IMG/VR virus record: IMGVR_UViG_3300034062_002177
Span: 1 to 34,438 of that record
Strand: one strand, 5' to 3'
Length of the DNA: 34,438 nt
DNA from: a virus
The first letter of the stretch is position 1, and every line of letters starts with the position of its first letter. Shown here one piece after another: positions 20,272 to 29,303 of this stretch. The position numbers and the translations under genes were made by a program. The notes below the pieces were generated by a model. That model saw nothing but the letters and a program-made list of their open reading frames with translations, did not search any database and had not been told where the DNA came from.

Positions 20272-21701
20272 TATTTTGTTGGGATGTTGCTGATCTTCTC
20301 TTTAAGCCCTTTGATTTGATTAGACATTTGCTGCATTTTCACCGCGATCGTATCATTCAGGGTCACAAGCTCGCGAAGTGATTCTAAGCTGCCTTCCTGA
20401 CCCGTTTTGAGCGAACTCATGAGAGTTCTGAGATTGCCTGAAATTGTGACTTGATCTTTGGCATTGATGACCCCATCGATTGCCGCTTGCCTGATCTCAT
20501 CCTTCGCCTGCTGCTGGAGCGGAGTGACTGCCTGAAACTCGTCAATTTCCTTGACGATTTCAGCCGCTCCTTTTGTGATACTTTCGGTCGCAGTGCTGAG
20601 CGCTTGTGCTTTGGTCGTGAGGTCGAACTTCTCGTTGATCTTCGCAATCTGTGATGCTGAATCTTCAACTAGATTTTGAAGAGATGATGCTGAAACAATC
20701 GCTTGATTTGTAATCTCTGCGAGCCGCTCAGGTGCTTTGTTGATGATATCATAAATGCCGCCGATTTCTTTTTTCAGCGCGTCCATCTCTGCTGTTAAAG
20801 CGTTCGTTTTACCAGATGTCTCATCTTCTCCGAGCGTTCCAGCGTCTCGGCTTTGTGCATCCATTCTGCGACTGAAATTTAGAGATGACATGAGTTCTTG
20901 CTGCCTTTTTTCGAGTTCAGCAAGTCGCTTTTGCGCCTGATCGGTCTGACCTTGCACTTCTTGGTATTGATCTGAAAATTGCTTGTAACGTTCGCGAGCG
21001 ACTGTCACTTGATTCTCAATGTCTTGTATCTGTGCAGCCTTTTGTGCTTCTGCCTCTGATTTTCTGATTGCCGCTAGTTGCTTTTCAGCGTTCACAATCT
21101 GCCCTGTGGTCTGAAGGTATTTTACCGCCGCTACTTCCAGAGCTGATTGTGATGCGATGATGGACGAGTCAGCTTCTTGACGGTCTAAACGTGCTTCGAG
21201 CAAGTCCACTTCCACCTCACGCAATGACTGCGCAATGCTTACTTGGTTTTTCAACTGTGCGTTGAAGTCCTCGATAGATTTCTTAGCCTGATTGTCAAAC
21301 GCTTCTTTGAGCTTTTCGCTCATGTCCTCCATTGCCTCACCTGTCATGGCTGCATTTTCAGCCATGGTCAAAAATACCTTAGTGGCGATGGCACCCACTG
21401 CTATCAATGCACCTGCGATTGCGCCAGTCGGTCCAAATGTTCCGAGTAGCTGCGGAGCTTGCTGTGAGAATGCCGTTAGTGCGCTAGTTCCTCCGCTGAC
21501 TTGAATCGCAAAGTCTTGTATTTGAAAGCCAGCTTGTCCTGCTAGAGATCCGATCTTGCTTGTCGATGCTGATGCTGCGTTTGTTGCTGCCGCTGCTTTT
21601 GTAGATGACGCAGCCAACTTGTCCATGTCAGTCGCGGTCTGCTTCGCGCCTGTCCCGCTTGCAGTTGTGTTGATCTTGATATCGACGTTCTTCGCTGCCA
21701 T
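20271..21701 (-). CDS. Tape measure protein
   Basis: At 476 aa, it has a low-complexity Ala/Thr/Ser start, the tape-measure signature GFQIQDFAIQVSGG and SQQAPQLLGTFGPTGAIAGAL (residues about 55-100), one hydrophobic stretch, then a long coiled coil. No lytic enzyme domain is inserted. By the usual relation between tape measure and tail length this is a short one, so the tail should be short for a siphovirus (estimate only). Confidence 0.82.
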   Translation of the reverse strand: MAAKNVDIKINTTASGTGAKQTATDMDKLAASSTKAAAATNAASASTSKIGSLAGQAGFQIQDFAIQVSGGTSALTAFSQQAPQLLGTFGPTGAIAGALIAVGAIATKVFLTMAENAAMTGEAMEDMSEKLKEAFDNQAKKSIEDFNAQLKNQVSIAQSLREVEVDLLEARLDRQEADSSIIASQSALEVAAVKYLQTTGQIVNAEKQLAAIRKSEAEAQKAAQIQDIENQVTVARERYKQFSDQYQEVQGQTDQAQKRLAELEKRQQELMSSLNFSRRMDAQSRDAGTLGEDETSGKTNALTAEMDALKKEIGGIYDIINKAPERLAEITNQAIVSASSLQNLVEDSASQIAKINEKFDLTTKAQALSTATESITKGAAEIVKEIDEFQAVTPLQQQAKDEIRQAAIDGVINAKDQVTISGNLRTLMSSLKTGQEGSLESLRELVTLNDTIAVKMQQMSNQIKGLKEKISNIPTK

Positions 21702-21704
21702 GGC

Positions 21705-22448
21705 TTAGTATTTACCGAGGATTGTTACGTTTTGCAAGACCGAAACACCGTTCTGAGCGAGATTGACCACGCATGAGACGCTGCTGAGCGTTTTCGAGTT
21801 CGAGATTGTCGGCGCTACTCCAGAGGCTGTCGTTCCGCTTGTTGCCCCGGTGATGTTCGGCGATGGTGTGCCGTTCGTCGTGACCAGAGCAAGCGTAGCG
21901 TCATTGGCTTCTGCCTGCCGCTTCGTGATGATGACATTCGCGCCTGAGCTGGTGATGATGTAGCGGAAGGCGATGCTTGAATTTGCGTTGAGCGAGGTCG
22001 CCAGCTTCGCCGCGTATTGTGTCGGCGTGTCGCCCGATAGCACTGCGGTCGTGCCGCTTGCTGTCACGTCAACGGAAGTAAATGACCAGTTGATGTTGCC
22101 AGCTTGTGTCGTGGTGCCGACACATACAAGCGTTTCAACTTGCGCCGTGCCTGCTGCTGTCAGCCTGCCGATCGTGACCGTCTGGCTCGCCTGTGAGAGC
22201 AAGCCTTGAGGCATATTGAGCAAGTAGTTCTCGGCGTCGGTCAGACTTGAGAAGGTCAGCACGCTGCTGAAACTAACAGTCGTGCTGGAACCTCCTCGGA
22301 AGAACTGGTCGAACTGGTCAGCTTCGATGTATTGCACCTGTTGGAAGTTCGGCTCAGCCGAGATTGAGAAGTTGGACGTTTCGCTTCTTTGACCGTCGCC
22401 ACCGGCGAGGTCGTAAGCAATCGCGCCGCGCTGGAGTCTTACGAACAT
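21705..22448 (-). CDS. Tail protein of unknown class before the tape measure gene
   Basis: The 247-aa protein is beta-rich and Thr/Ser-rich (STTVSFSSVLTFSSLTDAENYLL, SQTVTIGRLTAAGTAQVETLV) with Ig-like features in the second half. It occupies the place where tail assembly chaperones are normally found but does not look like one, and I saw no slippery frameshift site. It may be a second tube-like or decoration protein. Confidence 0.55.
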   Translation of the reverse strand: MFVRLQRGAIAYDLAGGDGQRSETSNFSISAEPNFQQVQYIEADQFDQFFRGGSSTTVSFSSVLTFSSLTDAENYLLNMPQGLLSQASQTVTIGRLTAAGTAQVETLVCVGTTTQAGNINWSFTSVDVTASGTTAVLSGDTPTQYAAKLATSLNANSSIAFRYIITSSGANVIITKRQAEANDATLALVTTNGTPSPNITGATSGTTASGVAPTISNSKTLSSVSCVVNLAQNGVSVLQNVTILGKY

Positions 22449-22451
22449 GGC

Positions 22452-23366
22452 TTATGCGGTTACTGCTGCGACTGTGAAAAGTGCTACTGGTGCGCCGCTG
22501 CTGAATGTCCGCTTGGCGCTCATGGTTAGCGTGCCGAGTCGGTTGTCACTCGCTGAGAAGTTGCGTTGAAGCTCGGTGACTTGAACCGCTGCTGCATCGA
22601 AGTTCAAGCCGCCTACAGTGGTGGTCGAAATGTCGAGTGCGCTCACTGCCAAGTCCTCACCTGCGCTGAGGTTGTCGAAGAACGTGTCAAAGTCGAGTTG
22701 ATCGATGCCTGTCGGAATGCATGAGATGTTGCATCCGAGATTGCCCATGCTCATGTCAACAGTGCCGACGCCGTCAACCACAACTGGATTGAGCGACAAA
22801 TCAAAACTGATCTCGAAGCCGTCTTGACTGAGAAACGGATCGAGCGCTCCGAGCGTTGCAGTATAAGGTGCCGTTACAATCAATGATGGGTCGAATCCTG
22901 TGCCGATGCTCGCGCCAGTCGTGGTCGTGTAGTAGTCCTCGATGTTCTGCGGATCGCCGTCTTTTTTAAGCAATCCTGTGAACTGCACCGAGCCGAACGC
23001 GGTCTTGGTCGCGCTGCACGAGATGGTCGGCATCTGCGTGATCTGAGCGTTGAGGATCGTGTAGGTTTTATCAACTGATACGATGACAAGGTTCTTGTCG
23101 GTCGAGCCGTAAATGCTGGCTCCCATTGCAGTGTTGCCATGCGGGAAGAGAACTGCGAGCGCCTCGATCTCGCCTACCGGCTCAAATTCAACAACGATGG
23201 TGAAGTCGGTTTTCGACTTGCTCACGATGCCGTATGCGTCGGTTTCTTTATCGAATGTCGAGTTAGTCGTGGTCAGCACTACTCCTGCTTTGGAGTAGAA
23301 GGTCTGCGAATCATAGGTGACTTTGCAAGGACCGCGAACGATGGTGGTTCTGTCGAATGTTGGCAT
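22452..23366 (-). CDS. Probable major tail tube protein
   Basis: The 304-aa beta-rich protein has FDRTTIVRGPCKVTYDSQTFY, then TDFTIVVEFEPVGEIEALAVLFP, and a duplicated layout later (DGFEISFDLSLNPVVV). Size, composition and order (after connector genes, before tape measure) match the tail tube monomer. The assignment rests on position and fold impression. Confidence 0.6.
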   Translation of the reverse strand: MPTFDRTTIVRGPCKVTYDSQTFYSKAGVVLTTTNSTFDKETDAYGIVSKSKTDFTIVVEFEPVGEIEALAVLFPHGNTAMGASIYGSTDKNLVIVSVDKTYTILNAQITQMPTISCSATKTAFGSVQFTGLLKKDGDPQNIEDYYTTTTGASIGTGFDPSLIVTAPYTATLGALDPFLSQDGFEISFDLSLNPVVVDGVGTVDMSMGNLGCNISCIPTGIDQLDFDTFFDNLSAGEDLAVSALDISTTTVGGLNFDAAAVQVTELQRNFSASDNRLGTLTMSAKRTFSSGAPVALFTVAAVTA

Positions 23367-23372
23367 GATGGT

Positions 23373-23858
23373 TTAGCGTGTTGGAGTTGTATTTTGTAGC
23401 CCCACGGGGCAATTGAAAGTGATGATTTGTTGAAGCATCGGAGGCGTTGCGTCCTCCTGCATTGAGTCGAAAGTAAGAACGCCGCCGGTGAGTGAATCGC
23501 CGTTTGTATCGACTGGTTTGTGATGATGCAGAATGCGAGCCACTGCCTCGCCGATCTCTGTTGCGCTTGGTTTTGACATGTTCCCAGCTTGCTGTCTCCA
23601 GACGCTTGGAATCTCCGAGCATGTCACCGAGAATGTCGCCGAGTCCATGTATGGTCCGGGTGTGTCAGGTGACGATGCCTCACTCTGCGAAAAGTTGACC
23701 ATGACGAAAGCGCCTGCCTTGCTCATTGCATTCTCGATCTCGCGGTCGATGTCTTTGTGATCCTGAACCAGAACGGGAATAATCGGCACGGTGCGGAAAT
23801 ACGCGTGATCTTTCAGCGTCTTTGCCATGCTTTCGACTATCTGACGTATGACGCTCAT
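23373..23858 (-). CDS. Head-tail joining / tail terminator-like protein
   Basis: This 161-aa protein begins MSVIRQIVESMAKTLKDH and has IDREIENAMSKAGAFVMVNF plus FSVTCSEIP, recalling the Mu gp37 / tail-terminator class that caps the tail at the head end. It follows the gp36-like gene by an ATGA overlap, as in Mu-like clusters. Moderate confidence. Confidence 0.55.
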   Translation of the reverse strand: MSVIRQIVESMAKTLKDHAYFRTVPIIPVLVQDHKDIDREIENAMSKAGAFVMVNFSQSEASSPDTPGPYMDSATFSVTCSEIPSVWRQQAGNMSKPSATEIGEAVARILHHHKPVDTNGDSLTGGVLTFDSMQEDATPPMLQQIITFNCPVGLQNTTPTR

Positions 23859-24307
23859 GGTGATTCTGAGAAATTCATGACAGCAGCGCCGCCATAGCGA
23901 AAAGAACTGCCAGAAGTGGCAGCGAATGATTCGGCTCCGGTATCATCGGAGTCTGCGTTGTTGTTGGCAAGGTCATCGAGGTAACTGTTGGCTTCCTCAA
24001 CTGCTCTGCGTCGATCATCGCCGTTGAATTCAGCCAGCGAAGGGTAGGAATCTGTCAACTCTTGGCGTGAGAGATTGTATGCGTGTCGGCGCGCTCCCGG
24101 TGGGACATACAAGTTCGTATTGACCACTGGAGGCAATCCACGCTTGCGACGACCTGAGTTGACGCGTGAGGCAATGTCTTGTGCTACGCTCGTGAGGATC
24201 TCCTGTGCTTTGTCCTCGGGTGTCGGACATTCGGCAAGTAAACGGTTGAACTCCTCGGTTGAGAGTCTATCACGAAGTGCGGAATATGTTAGAGCGAGCC
24301 AAGCCAT
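23855..24307 (-). CDS. gp36-like head-tail connector protein
   Basis: The 150-aa helical protein has LTYSALRDRLSTEEFNRLLAE, then LTSVAQDIASRVNSGRRKRGLPP, a segment with RHAYNLSRQELTDSYPSLAEF, and RRAVEEANSYLDDLANN. This is the arrangement of DUF1320 (Mu gp36-like) connectors that bridge portal and tail. It follows the cement-like gene. Confidence 0.65.
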   Translation of the reverse strand: MAWLALTYSALRDRLSTEEFNRLLAECPTPEDKAQEILTSVAQDIASRVNSGRRKRGLPPVVNTNLYVPPGARRHAYNLSRQELTDSYPSLAEFNGDDRRRAVEEANSYLDDLANNNADSDDTGAESFAATSGSSFRYGGAAVMNFSESP

Positions 24308-24330
24308 GGTGATTTGAGTTTCAAGAATTT

Positions 24331-24365
24331 AGGGCGACGGAGGAAACTACCAACTCCGTCGCCCT
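24331..24365. promoter_or_regulatory. Perfect 12-bp hairpin after the capsid genes
   Basis: AGGGCGACGGAG (24331-24342) pairs with CTCCGTCGCCCT (24354-24365) around an 11-base loop. It lies in the 79-base gap downstream of the cement-like gene. There is no T-run on the minus strand, so it may be a weak terminator or an RNA-stabilising end that raises capsid expression relative to later genes. Confidence 0.6.
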
Positions 24366-24386
24366 TTGCACACAAGTTCCAACGGA

Positions 24387-24785
24387 TTAGAACAAAAGCT
24401 TGGCGACCATGTTGCCAGTAACCGTGCCAGCCGAGGCGGTCATCGTTTGAGCGATGCGCACATAGCGACGGGTGTTAGCTGGAACGCGGAAGCGAACCTC
24501 TTTGGCAACGATGCCAGAGGCAGTAGCGGTCTGAGTCGTGCTGATTGCTGGATCAACGGCAGCCCATGAAGAACCGTCGGCGCTGTCTTGCAGAGCGTAG
24601 GTCACGACTTTGGTGTCGGCGATGCCAGCGGCAGTTGGAGCGGAGAGCGAGAAAACTACTCGCTCGATGTCGCCACCAACTACTTGCTCAAGGTCAAATG
24701 CTGCGGTGTTAGCACCTGCCTGCGCGATAGCCACAGTAGAGGTGTAATTCTTGTCTTGAAGGTTACGATTGAATTCGAAGCTCAT
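24387..24785 (-). CDS. Capsid cement / decoration-like protein
   Basis: The 132-aa protein is beta-rich and Ala/Thr-rich (SFEFNRNLQDKNYTSTVAIAQAGA, VRFRVPANTRRYVRIAQTM, ending TGNMVAKLLF). Order directly after the major capsid gene and the form of the C-terminal half (lPxxxRYxRI...TaG) resemble the Bbp16-type capsid cement proteins. It probably stabilises the mature head. Family assignment is tentative. Confidence 0.6.
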   Translation of the reverse strand: MSFEFNRNLQDKNYTSTVAIAQAGANTAAFDLEQVVGGDIERVVFSLSAPTAAGIADTKVVTYALQDSADGSSWAAVDPAISTTQTATASGIVAKEVRFRVPANTRRYVRIAQTMTASAGTVTGNMVAKLLF

Positions 24786-24803
24786 GATTTGATATGGTTA
24801 GAA

Positions 24804-25742
24804 TTAGCTGAGGGTTTCGGTGTCAACGATCGAGTCGGTGATGATGATTGGAACTCCAAAGGATTCCGTTGGCACACCTGGAAGAATGCCGGTGAAGGCT
24901 TCCTGCTTGGTGGATGGGGTTGTGTTCCGGCTGACTTGCAACTGGAATGCGGAACGACGCGACATGAGCAAGTGAGTCGGACGCTCGCCAACTGGGAACT
25001 TGCTGAGCAGCTCGGCAATCTTGGCGTCTGTGCATCCTTTGCCGCTGTCTGCGGTGAGGTCTTTCAAACGACCGATTGCATGTTTGTTGACGCACTGGAA
25101 GCCGATCCAAGCGGTGAGGTCAGCGATGAATGCTGCGTAGCGCTTAGCGTCTGCATCAACTGCGTCACCTTCACGGAATGGCGAAAGGTCGAAGGTTGTG
25201 CCGTTGCCGTAAACGTATTGCACGCCTGTGTTTCCAGCCTTGATGGCATAAACCGAGGAACCAGTCGCGGAGGTTGTTCCGCCTGCGTCAACTACGATGT
25301 CGCTGCCGAGAGCGCTAACCAATGTTTGCAGACCAGCGAAGCCTTTCGAGCTTGCATTGTCGCCATAGATGGTTTGTGTTCCGACGGTTGTCAGAGCAGC
25401 GCGCATCACACCCATTGCCTCGATGGCTTGGAGAGCCTCGGCACCGTCCTCATAACCGTAAGCAACAGCCTTATCGACTTCAACGCGAGCGGAGAGAATG
25501 AAGCACTCAACGAGACGCTCAGTGAAGTTGGATTTGGTTGCGTCCGTGCCTTCGTTGGCTTGACGGAATGCAACGCTCGGGCGACTGTTGCGGGTCACTG
25601 TCTTGTAGGACGTGCCGCGGATCGTGCGAGCCGGAATGATTGTTACCTCAGGTGAGGCACTGGCGACTTCCTCAATCAGACCGACGATGGGATCATGTCC
25701 GTTGAGCTTGGCAAGGTCTAACAGAGTTAGGTTGTTTGGCAT
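24804..25742 (-). CDS. Major capsid protein
   Basis: The 312-aa protein shows a major-capsid pattern: LLDLAKLNGHDPIVGLIEE, IIPARTIRGTSYKTVTR, PSVAFRQANEG, and DKAVAYGYEDGAEALQA, then the APDO-like end GVPIIITDSI. It is preceded by the protease/scaffold and followed by the cement-like gene, the standard head order. An HK97-type fold is expected. The N-terminus has no separate scaffold extension, consistent with a scaffold in the upstream gene. Confidence 0.85.
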   Translation of the reverse strand: MPNNLTLLDLAKLNGHDPIVGLIEEVASASPEVTIIPARTIRGTSYKTVTRNSRPSVAFRQANEGTDATKSNFTERLVECFILSARVEVDKAVAYGYEDGAEALQAIEAMGVMRAALTTVGTQTIYGDNASSKGFAGLQTLVSALGSDIVVDAGGTTSATGSSVYAIKAGNTGVQYVYGNGTTFDLSPFREGDAVDADAKRYAAFIADLTAWIGFQCVNKHAIGRLKDLTADSGKGCTDAKIAELLSKFPVGERPTHLLMSRRSAFQLQVSRNTTPSTKQEAFTGILPGVPTESFGVPIIITDSIVDTETLS

Positions 25743-25754
25743 AGTATTGTTTGT

Positions 25755-26750
25755 TTAGTGAGATTGGTTTTGAGCTTTGAAGGATGCTTCGACGAGTGCG
25801 AGTCCTTTGAGTTCGGTTTGTTTGGTGCCTTCTTCAGCTTTACCGGCGAGAACGGTTTCTCCGTTAACTGGCTTGGATGGGATGGCGTTGAGAATTTCGA
25901 CAGAGTTCTTGTCGGCTTTGATTTGAGCCTTCCAGAATGACTTGGCTTTTTCATCTTGCGGAGCGATGCGACCAGCTTTGACAGCCTCGTCGATCACGCT
26001 GTCAGCAGCTTTGTCCTCGATCTCAGCAAGTGATGCTTTGAGCGTTTCCACTTCGCTGGCGAGAGCGTCACGCGATGCGGTGACTGTCTCCAGTTCGTTG
26101 GCGTGGTTCGCAGCAGCTTGCACCGCGTCGGCTTCCTTCGTCATGTAGCCAGCCTCGATCTCAGCGATCTTGCTTTTCATGGCTTCGATTTCGAGCTTCG
26201 CAATTTCCATTGCTTTCTCCGGGTCAACATCCTCGGCAACAAGACCGAGTTCGATTAGTGGTTTGATGTCCATATTGGTTTCGTTGTATGATGCGGCGAT
26301 CTTTTCCATCGCCTCGAATGCTGGCTCGTTAACGAGCGAACCGATCTCGCCATGTGTCGGCAGACCTGCTGGCGTGCCGTTTGCAAGTAGAAAGTTTGGC
26401 GAGAAGTAGGAGTAGTCCTTGCCTTCGACGGCGCTCTTGCCTGCCTGCGTCCACTCGATTTCGAGAACCAGACCGACGCCTGATTCGTATCGGAATTCTT
26501 TCGGGATGAATGATGCAGGACCGGCTTTGTGATCGAAGCCTGCGAATGGTCGCACGTTGCGAGATTGGCGAGCTTGCAAGTCGCTTGCGAATGCAGCTAG
26601 GATCGACTCATCGACCGTGACCTTGCGCTTGGCAGCCTTGCCATTGACGGTGGCATGAATTTCATGCTCGCCTTCAGGGAGATATACAATGCTCTCAGCC
26701 AAAGCTTCCACTTCGGTCTGGAATGATGCACTGATGATTTCGTTCGCCAT
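25755..26750 (-). CDS. Mu gpI-like prohead protease fused to scaffold
   Basis: This 331-aa protein has an N-terminal protease region with FAGFDHKAGP and EIEWTQAGKSAVEGKDYSYFSPNF (residues about 70-122), as in Mu-like prohead proteases. After about residue 165 comes an acidic coiled coil (MEIAKLEIEAMKSKIAEIEAG, RDALASEVETLKASLAEIE), the scaffold. Such proteins build the prohead and then cut themselves out. A scaffold-only product from an internal start is known in Mu (gpZ); here an internal start is not obvious. Confidence 0.82.
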   Translation of the reverse strand: MANEIISASFQTEVEALAESIVYLPEGEHEIHATVNGKAAKRKVTVDESILAAFASDLQARQSRNVRPFAGFDHKAGPASFIPKEFRYESGVGLVLEIEWTQAGKSAVEGKDYSYFSPNFLLANGTPAGLPTHGEIGSLVNEPAFEAMEKIAASYNETNMDIKPLIELGLVAEDVDPEKAMEIAKLEIEAMKSKIAEIEAGYMTKEADAVQAAANHANELETVTASRDALASEVETLKASLAEIEDKAADSVIDEAVKAGRIAPQDEKAKSFWKAQIKADKNSVEILNAIPSKPVNGETVLAGKAEEGTKQTELKGLALVEASFKAQNQSH

Positions 26751-26797
26751 TTCGAATAGAAGATTACCACCCGATTCTGGCTTGTAATTACTTTTTA

Positions 26798-27403
26798 TTA
26801 AGTAGTGCCTTCGACCTGCGCAATGATGCTTTGAAGCGCTCCGTTCGCGAATGCGTTAATGTAGGATTGCTCCGGTGGCAGCGCGTTCTTCCATGGCTTC
26901 TGCGTGATGGATTTCTTCATTACGAATACCGGCTTGATACCGGTGGGAGAGTTTTCATCTGCCTGCGCTAGCACGCCCTTGACCGCGAATAGAGGGGCGA
27001 TTGTTCGGCTGTATGTCCGAGCTGTCAGCCCGTGCGCCTCTGGCACAATCGGGATCGTGAGGAACTTTGCACGTCGCGCGGTGATCGTCCCGCCGGTGAC
27101 TTTGTGTGAGAATCCTATGGCACCTTTGCTGCGCAGCGTCACGCCTGATCCACTCGCTCCCATGATCGACCAACTTCCTGAGACTTTGCGCCACCACTGA
27201 GTTTTTTTCCTACCTGGACCATGAGTCGGAAGCGATGGATTTTCCCAAAGCCTCGATCCGTTCATGTTGTAGTATTTTTCGACGACTTCCAGAGCATCCT
27301 GAGCGCCGGTGAGAACCGCGACCTTGCGCACCGATGCCGATTGTAGGCGGATCATCGATGCCTTCACTGGATCGAGTCCTGTGGCTGTTATGGTGATCTT
27401 CAT
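26798..27403 (-). CDS. Phage virion morphogenesis protein (Mu gpG-like)
   Basis: The 201-aa protein resembles the virion morphogenesis family: DALEVVEKYYNMNGSRLW, GSWSIMGASGSGVTLRSKG, FSHKVTGGTITARRAKFLTIP. It is involved in head completion or tail joining in Mu-like phages. The ATG overlaps the previous gene. The 47 bases after it (26751-26797) hold no gene and no clear promoter. Confidence 0.6.
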   Translation of the reverse strand: MKITITATGLDPVKASMIRLQSASVRKVAVLTGAQDALEVVEKYYNMNGSRLWENPSLPTHGPGRKKTQWWRKVSGSWSIMGASGSGVTLRSKGAIGFSHKVTGGTITARRAKFLTIPIVPEAHGLTARTYSRTIAPLFAVKGVLAQADENSPTGIKPVFVMKKSITQKPWKNALPPEQSYINAFANGALQSIIAQVEGTT

Positions 27404-27639
27404 AGTTCGCGCTCCAGTGATTTGACGATTGCCGTGCCGATCTCATTCTCCAGCGACGTTTCAAGCGCTCGTTTGTCGAGTAGGAAAAATAACTGCGGAA
27501 TGCGCTCGATGACTTGCTCGACTTCGATCTGAAATGCGCCTGCCGTCATGGTATAGCTCTTGTCGATCAGGTCAGCAAAGATCTGATCCACCGGCGAGAG
27601 CCATTGCCCCGCGACCTCACGCATCTGTTCATCAGTCAT
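27400..27639 (-). CDS. Hypothetical 79-aa protein after the portal gene
   Basis: Start at ATG 27639, overlapping the portal end by 8 bases; a longer start inside the portal gene was rejected. The sequence is helical and acidic (MTDEQMREVAGQWL, FQIEVEQVIERIPQLFFLLDKRALETSLE). It lies between portal and morphogenesis genes, so a small connector or chaperone is plausible. Family not recognised. Confidence 0.6.
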   Translation of the reverse strand: MTDEQMREVAGQWLSPVDQIFADLIDKSYTMTAGAFQIEVEQVIERIPQLFFLLDKRALETSLENEIGTAIVKSLEREL

Positions 27640-29257
27640 TCTCGATCTGTTTGAGCTTTGCGTTTGCCCATTCTCTGCCAGCGTCGCCGCCCCAGCCGTG
27701 CCATGCCTGCCAGCCCTTGCCTTTTTCGTCCCATGTTTCACCTTTTTTGTCGACCTCATGGCGAGCAAAGAATGAAACCATGCGCTTCACTGTCTCGGCT
27801 GATAGCTCGGAACGGTTCGAGATGTCCCGAGCGCGTGCAATGCCGACCGATGTCATACCACGCTGTGATGCTGGCTTCTGCCTGCGAATCTCAAGTGCGT
27901 CTTGTGCTGCCTTCGCCATGTCCTCGGTCGGTCGTAGGTCAATGTCAGCGCGTGCCGCCTCGGTGATTTCTGGCAGCAACGGAAGCGGATCTTCGACTTC
28001 GCCGAAAAGCGCCTCGCCTTCTTGCGGTTCAGAAATTCCGAGTTCGTTGTAGATCCATTTGTTCGAGACTGGAAGCCCGATGTCCTTCGTGACGATCTTG
28101 ATGCGCTCGGCGATTGCCTTCTCATCCTTTGGCTTCGGAATGACGATTTCAGCGTAAGGCATGTCCTCGCTGGCAATTCCTGCGCCGTAGTTCATCCGCA
28201 CGATGGCAGGGATCAACTGTGTTGTCACGACCTGCCCGATCCATGTCGCGACCGCCTGCAAAATGTCGCCGCGAACCGTAGCATGGACGTCGCCAAGCGC
28301 TCGGCTTCCGCTGTCACCCACGTCTGTGGTTAATGTCTGCCCAAGCATCAGAATGTCACAAGCTTTGTCCGACTCGTTCATCAGAGCCACCTGTGGCAGC
28401 GATTCACCACCTTTGATGCCGTCCATGATCGAGAACTTGACCCCGGGTCCAGTGACAGCATAGCCGCTAGTGCCGATGTTTTCGAGCATCTCCTGCGCTT
28501 TCATCATCGCCTCGTCGCTGCCGTCTGTTTCCGCATGTCGCCACGGGATCGAATACAACTGCGCGTATTGCATGAACCAGCCCAGCCCGTAAATTGCACC
28601 GAGCCAGAACTTCGTGAGCGCTCGGAGGTTTGCCGAGTGGATTGGATGACATCCCCCTTGCTGCCAGATTGCAATCAAGAACTTGTCGGGCGGGAAGTCG
28701 ATGAGCGTGTCGCAGTTGACGCCGTTCGGTGCCATCATGAGCCTGTCGATCTCATTCGATGCTGATGGATAGGCGAGATACTTAGCAGGCACTGGAGCGT
28801 AGCAGCGCGGTGAAACGATTCCGTTTTCGGTGTGCCATATGATTTCCACCACGCTGATTCCTTTCGCGTAGGCGTCAATGAGCGCCTTCATCATGCCCTT
28901 TGTGTCCAGTTCCCAATGGCTTGGGCGTGGAGCATACGATTCAAGCGCTCGTTCTACTGTCTCATGGATCTGCAATGCCTGCGGTGTCGGCTCCTCGGCA
29001 CCTTCGCGAATACCTGGCTTGATCTCGATCTGCAATGCCGTGACATTACCAGCGATCTCGTTGATGCACTTGCGCAGACGTGACCAAGAATCGACCATCA
29101 TGCGGAAAAGTCGATCCTGATCCTCCAGCTTGCCAGTGCGCACGTTGCGCAGGATACTACGCACCTGCTCGGGCGTTACATTGGCAAGGTCATAGTCCTG
29201 CGTGCGGTAGGAAGCTGGCAAAGGCGCTACGATGCCCTTTCGTTCGTCTGCGGTCAT
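27632..29257 (-). CDS. Portal protein (DUF935 / Mu gp29-like) with a C-terminal extra domain
   Basis: The 541-aa protein has the Mu-type portal pattern: LFRMMVDSWSRLRKCINEIAG, ALIDAYAKGISVVEIIWH, SANLRALTKFWLGAIYGLGWF and DVGDSGSRALGDVH. It forms the ring through which DNA enters the head. The last 60 residues (LSAETVKRMVSFFARHEVDKKG, then AWHGWGGDAGREWA) form a compact extra domain seen in various phage head proteins, not part of the portal core. Placed directly after the large terminase gene. Confidence 0.82.
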   Translation of the reverse strand: MTADERKGIVAPLPASYRTQDYDLANVTPEQVRSILRNVRTGKLEDQDRLFRMMVDSWSRLRKCINEIAGNVTALQIEIKPGIREGAEEPTPQALQIHETVERALESYAPRPSHWELDTKGMMKALIDAYAKGISVVEIIWHTENGIVSPRCYAPVPAKYLAYPSASNEIDRLMMAPNGVNCDTLIDFPPDKFLIAIWQQGGCHPIHSANLRALTKFWLGAIYGLGWFMQYAQLYSIPWRHAETDGSDEAMMKAQEMLENIGTSGYAVTGPGVKFSIMDGIKGGESLPQVALMNESDKACDILMLGQTLTTDVGDSGSRALGDVHATVRGDILQAVATWIGQVVTTQLIPAIVRMNYGAGIASEDMPYAEIVIPKPKDEKAIAERIKIVTKDIGLPVSNKWIYNELGISEPQEGEALFGEVEDPLPLLPEITEAARADIDLRPTEDMAKAAQDALEIRRQKPASQRGMTSVGIARARDISNRSELSAETVKRMVSFFARHEVDKKGETWDEKGKGWQAWHGWGGDAGREWANAKLKQIEND

Positions 29258-29303
29258 GGTGAGAACGGCATAACATGCAATGCAGCCAATGGCAAGCTCA
29301 AAT

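Noticed and set aside
24588-25655. Long plus-strand open frame of 355 codons
   Set aside because: It lies antisense to the well-supported major capsid and cement-like genes, has no phage-like motifs and is a codon-bias shadow.
29258-29303. TTGCCA/TATGCC as a late promoter before the portal gene
   Set aside because: The -10 match is too weak (three of six) and the pattern does not match the early promoters.
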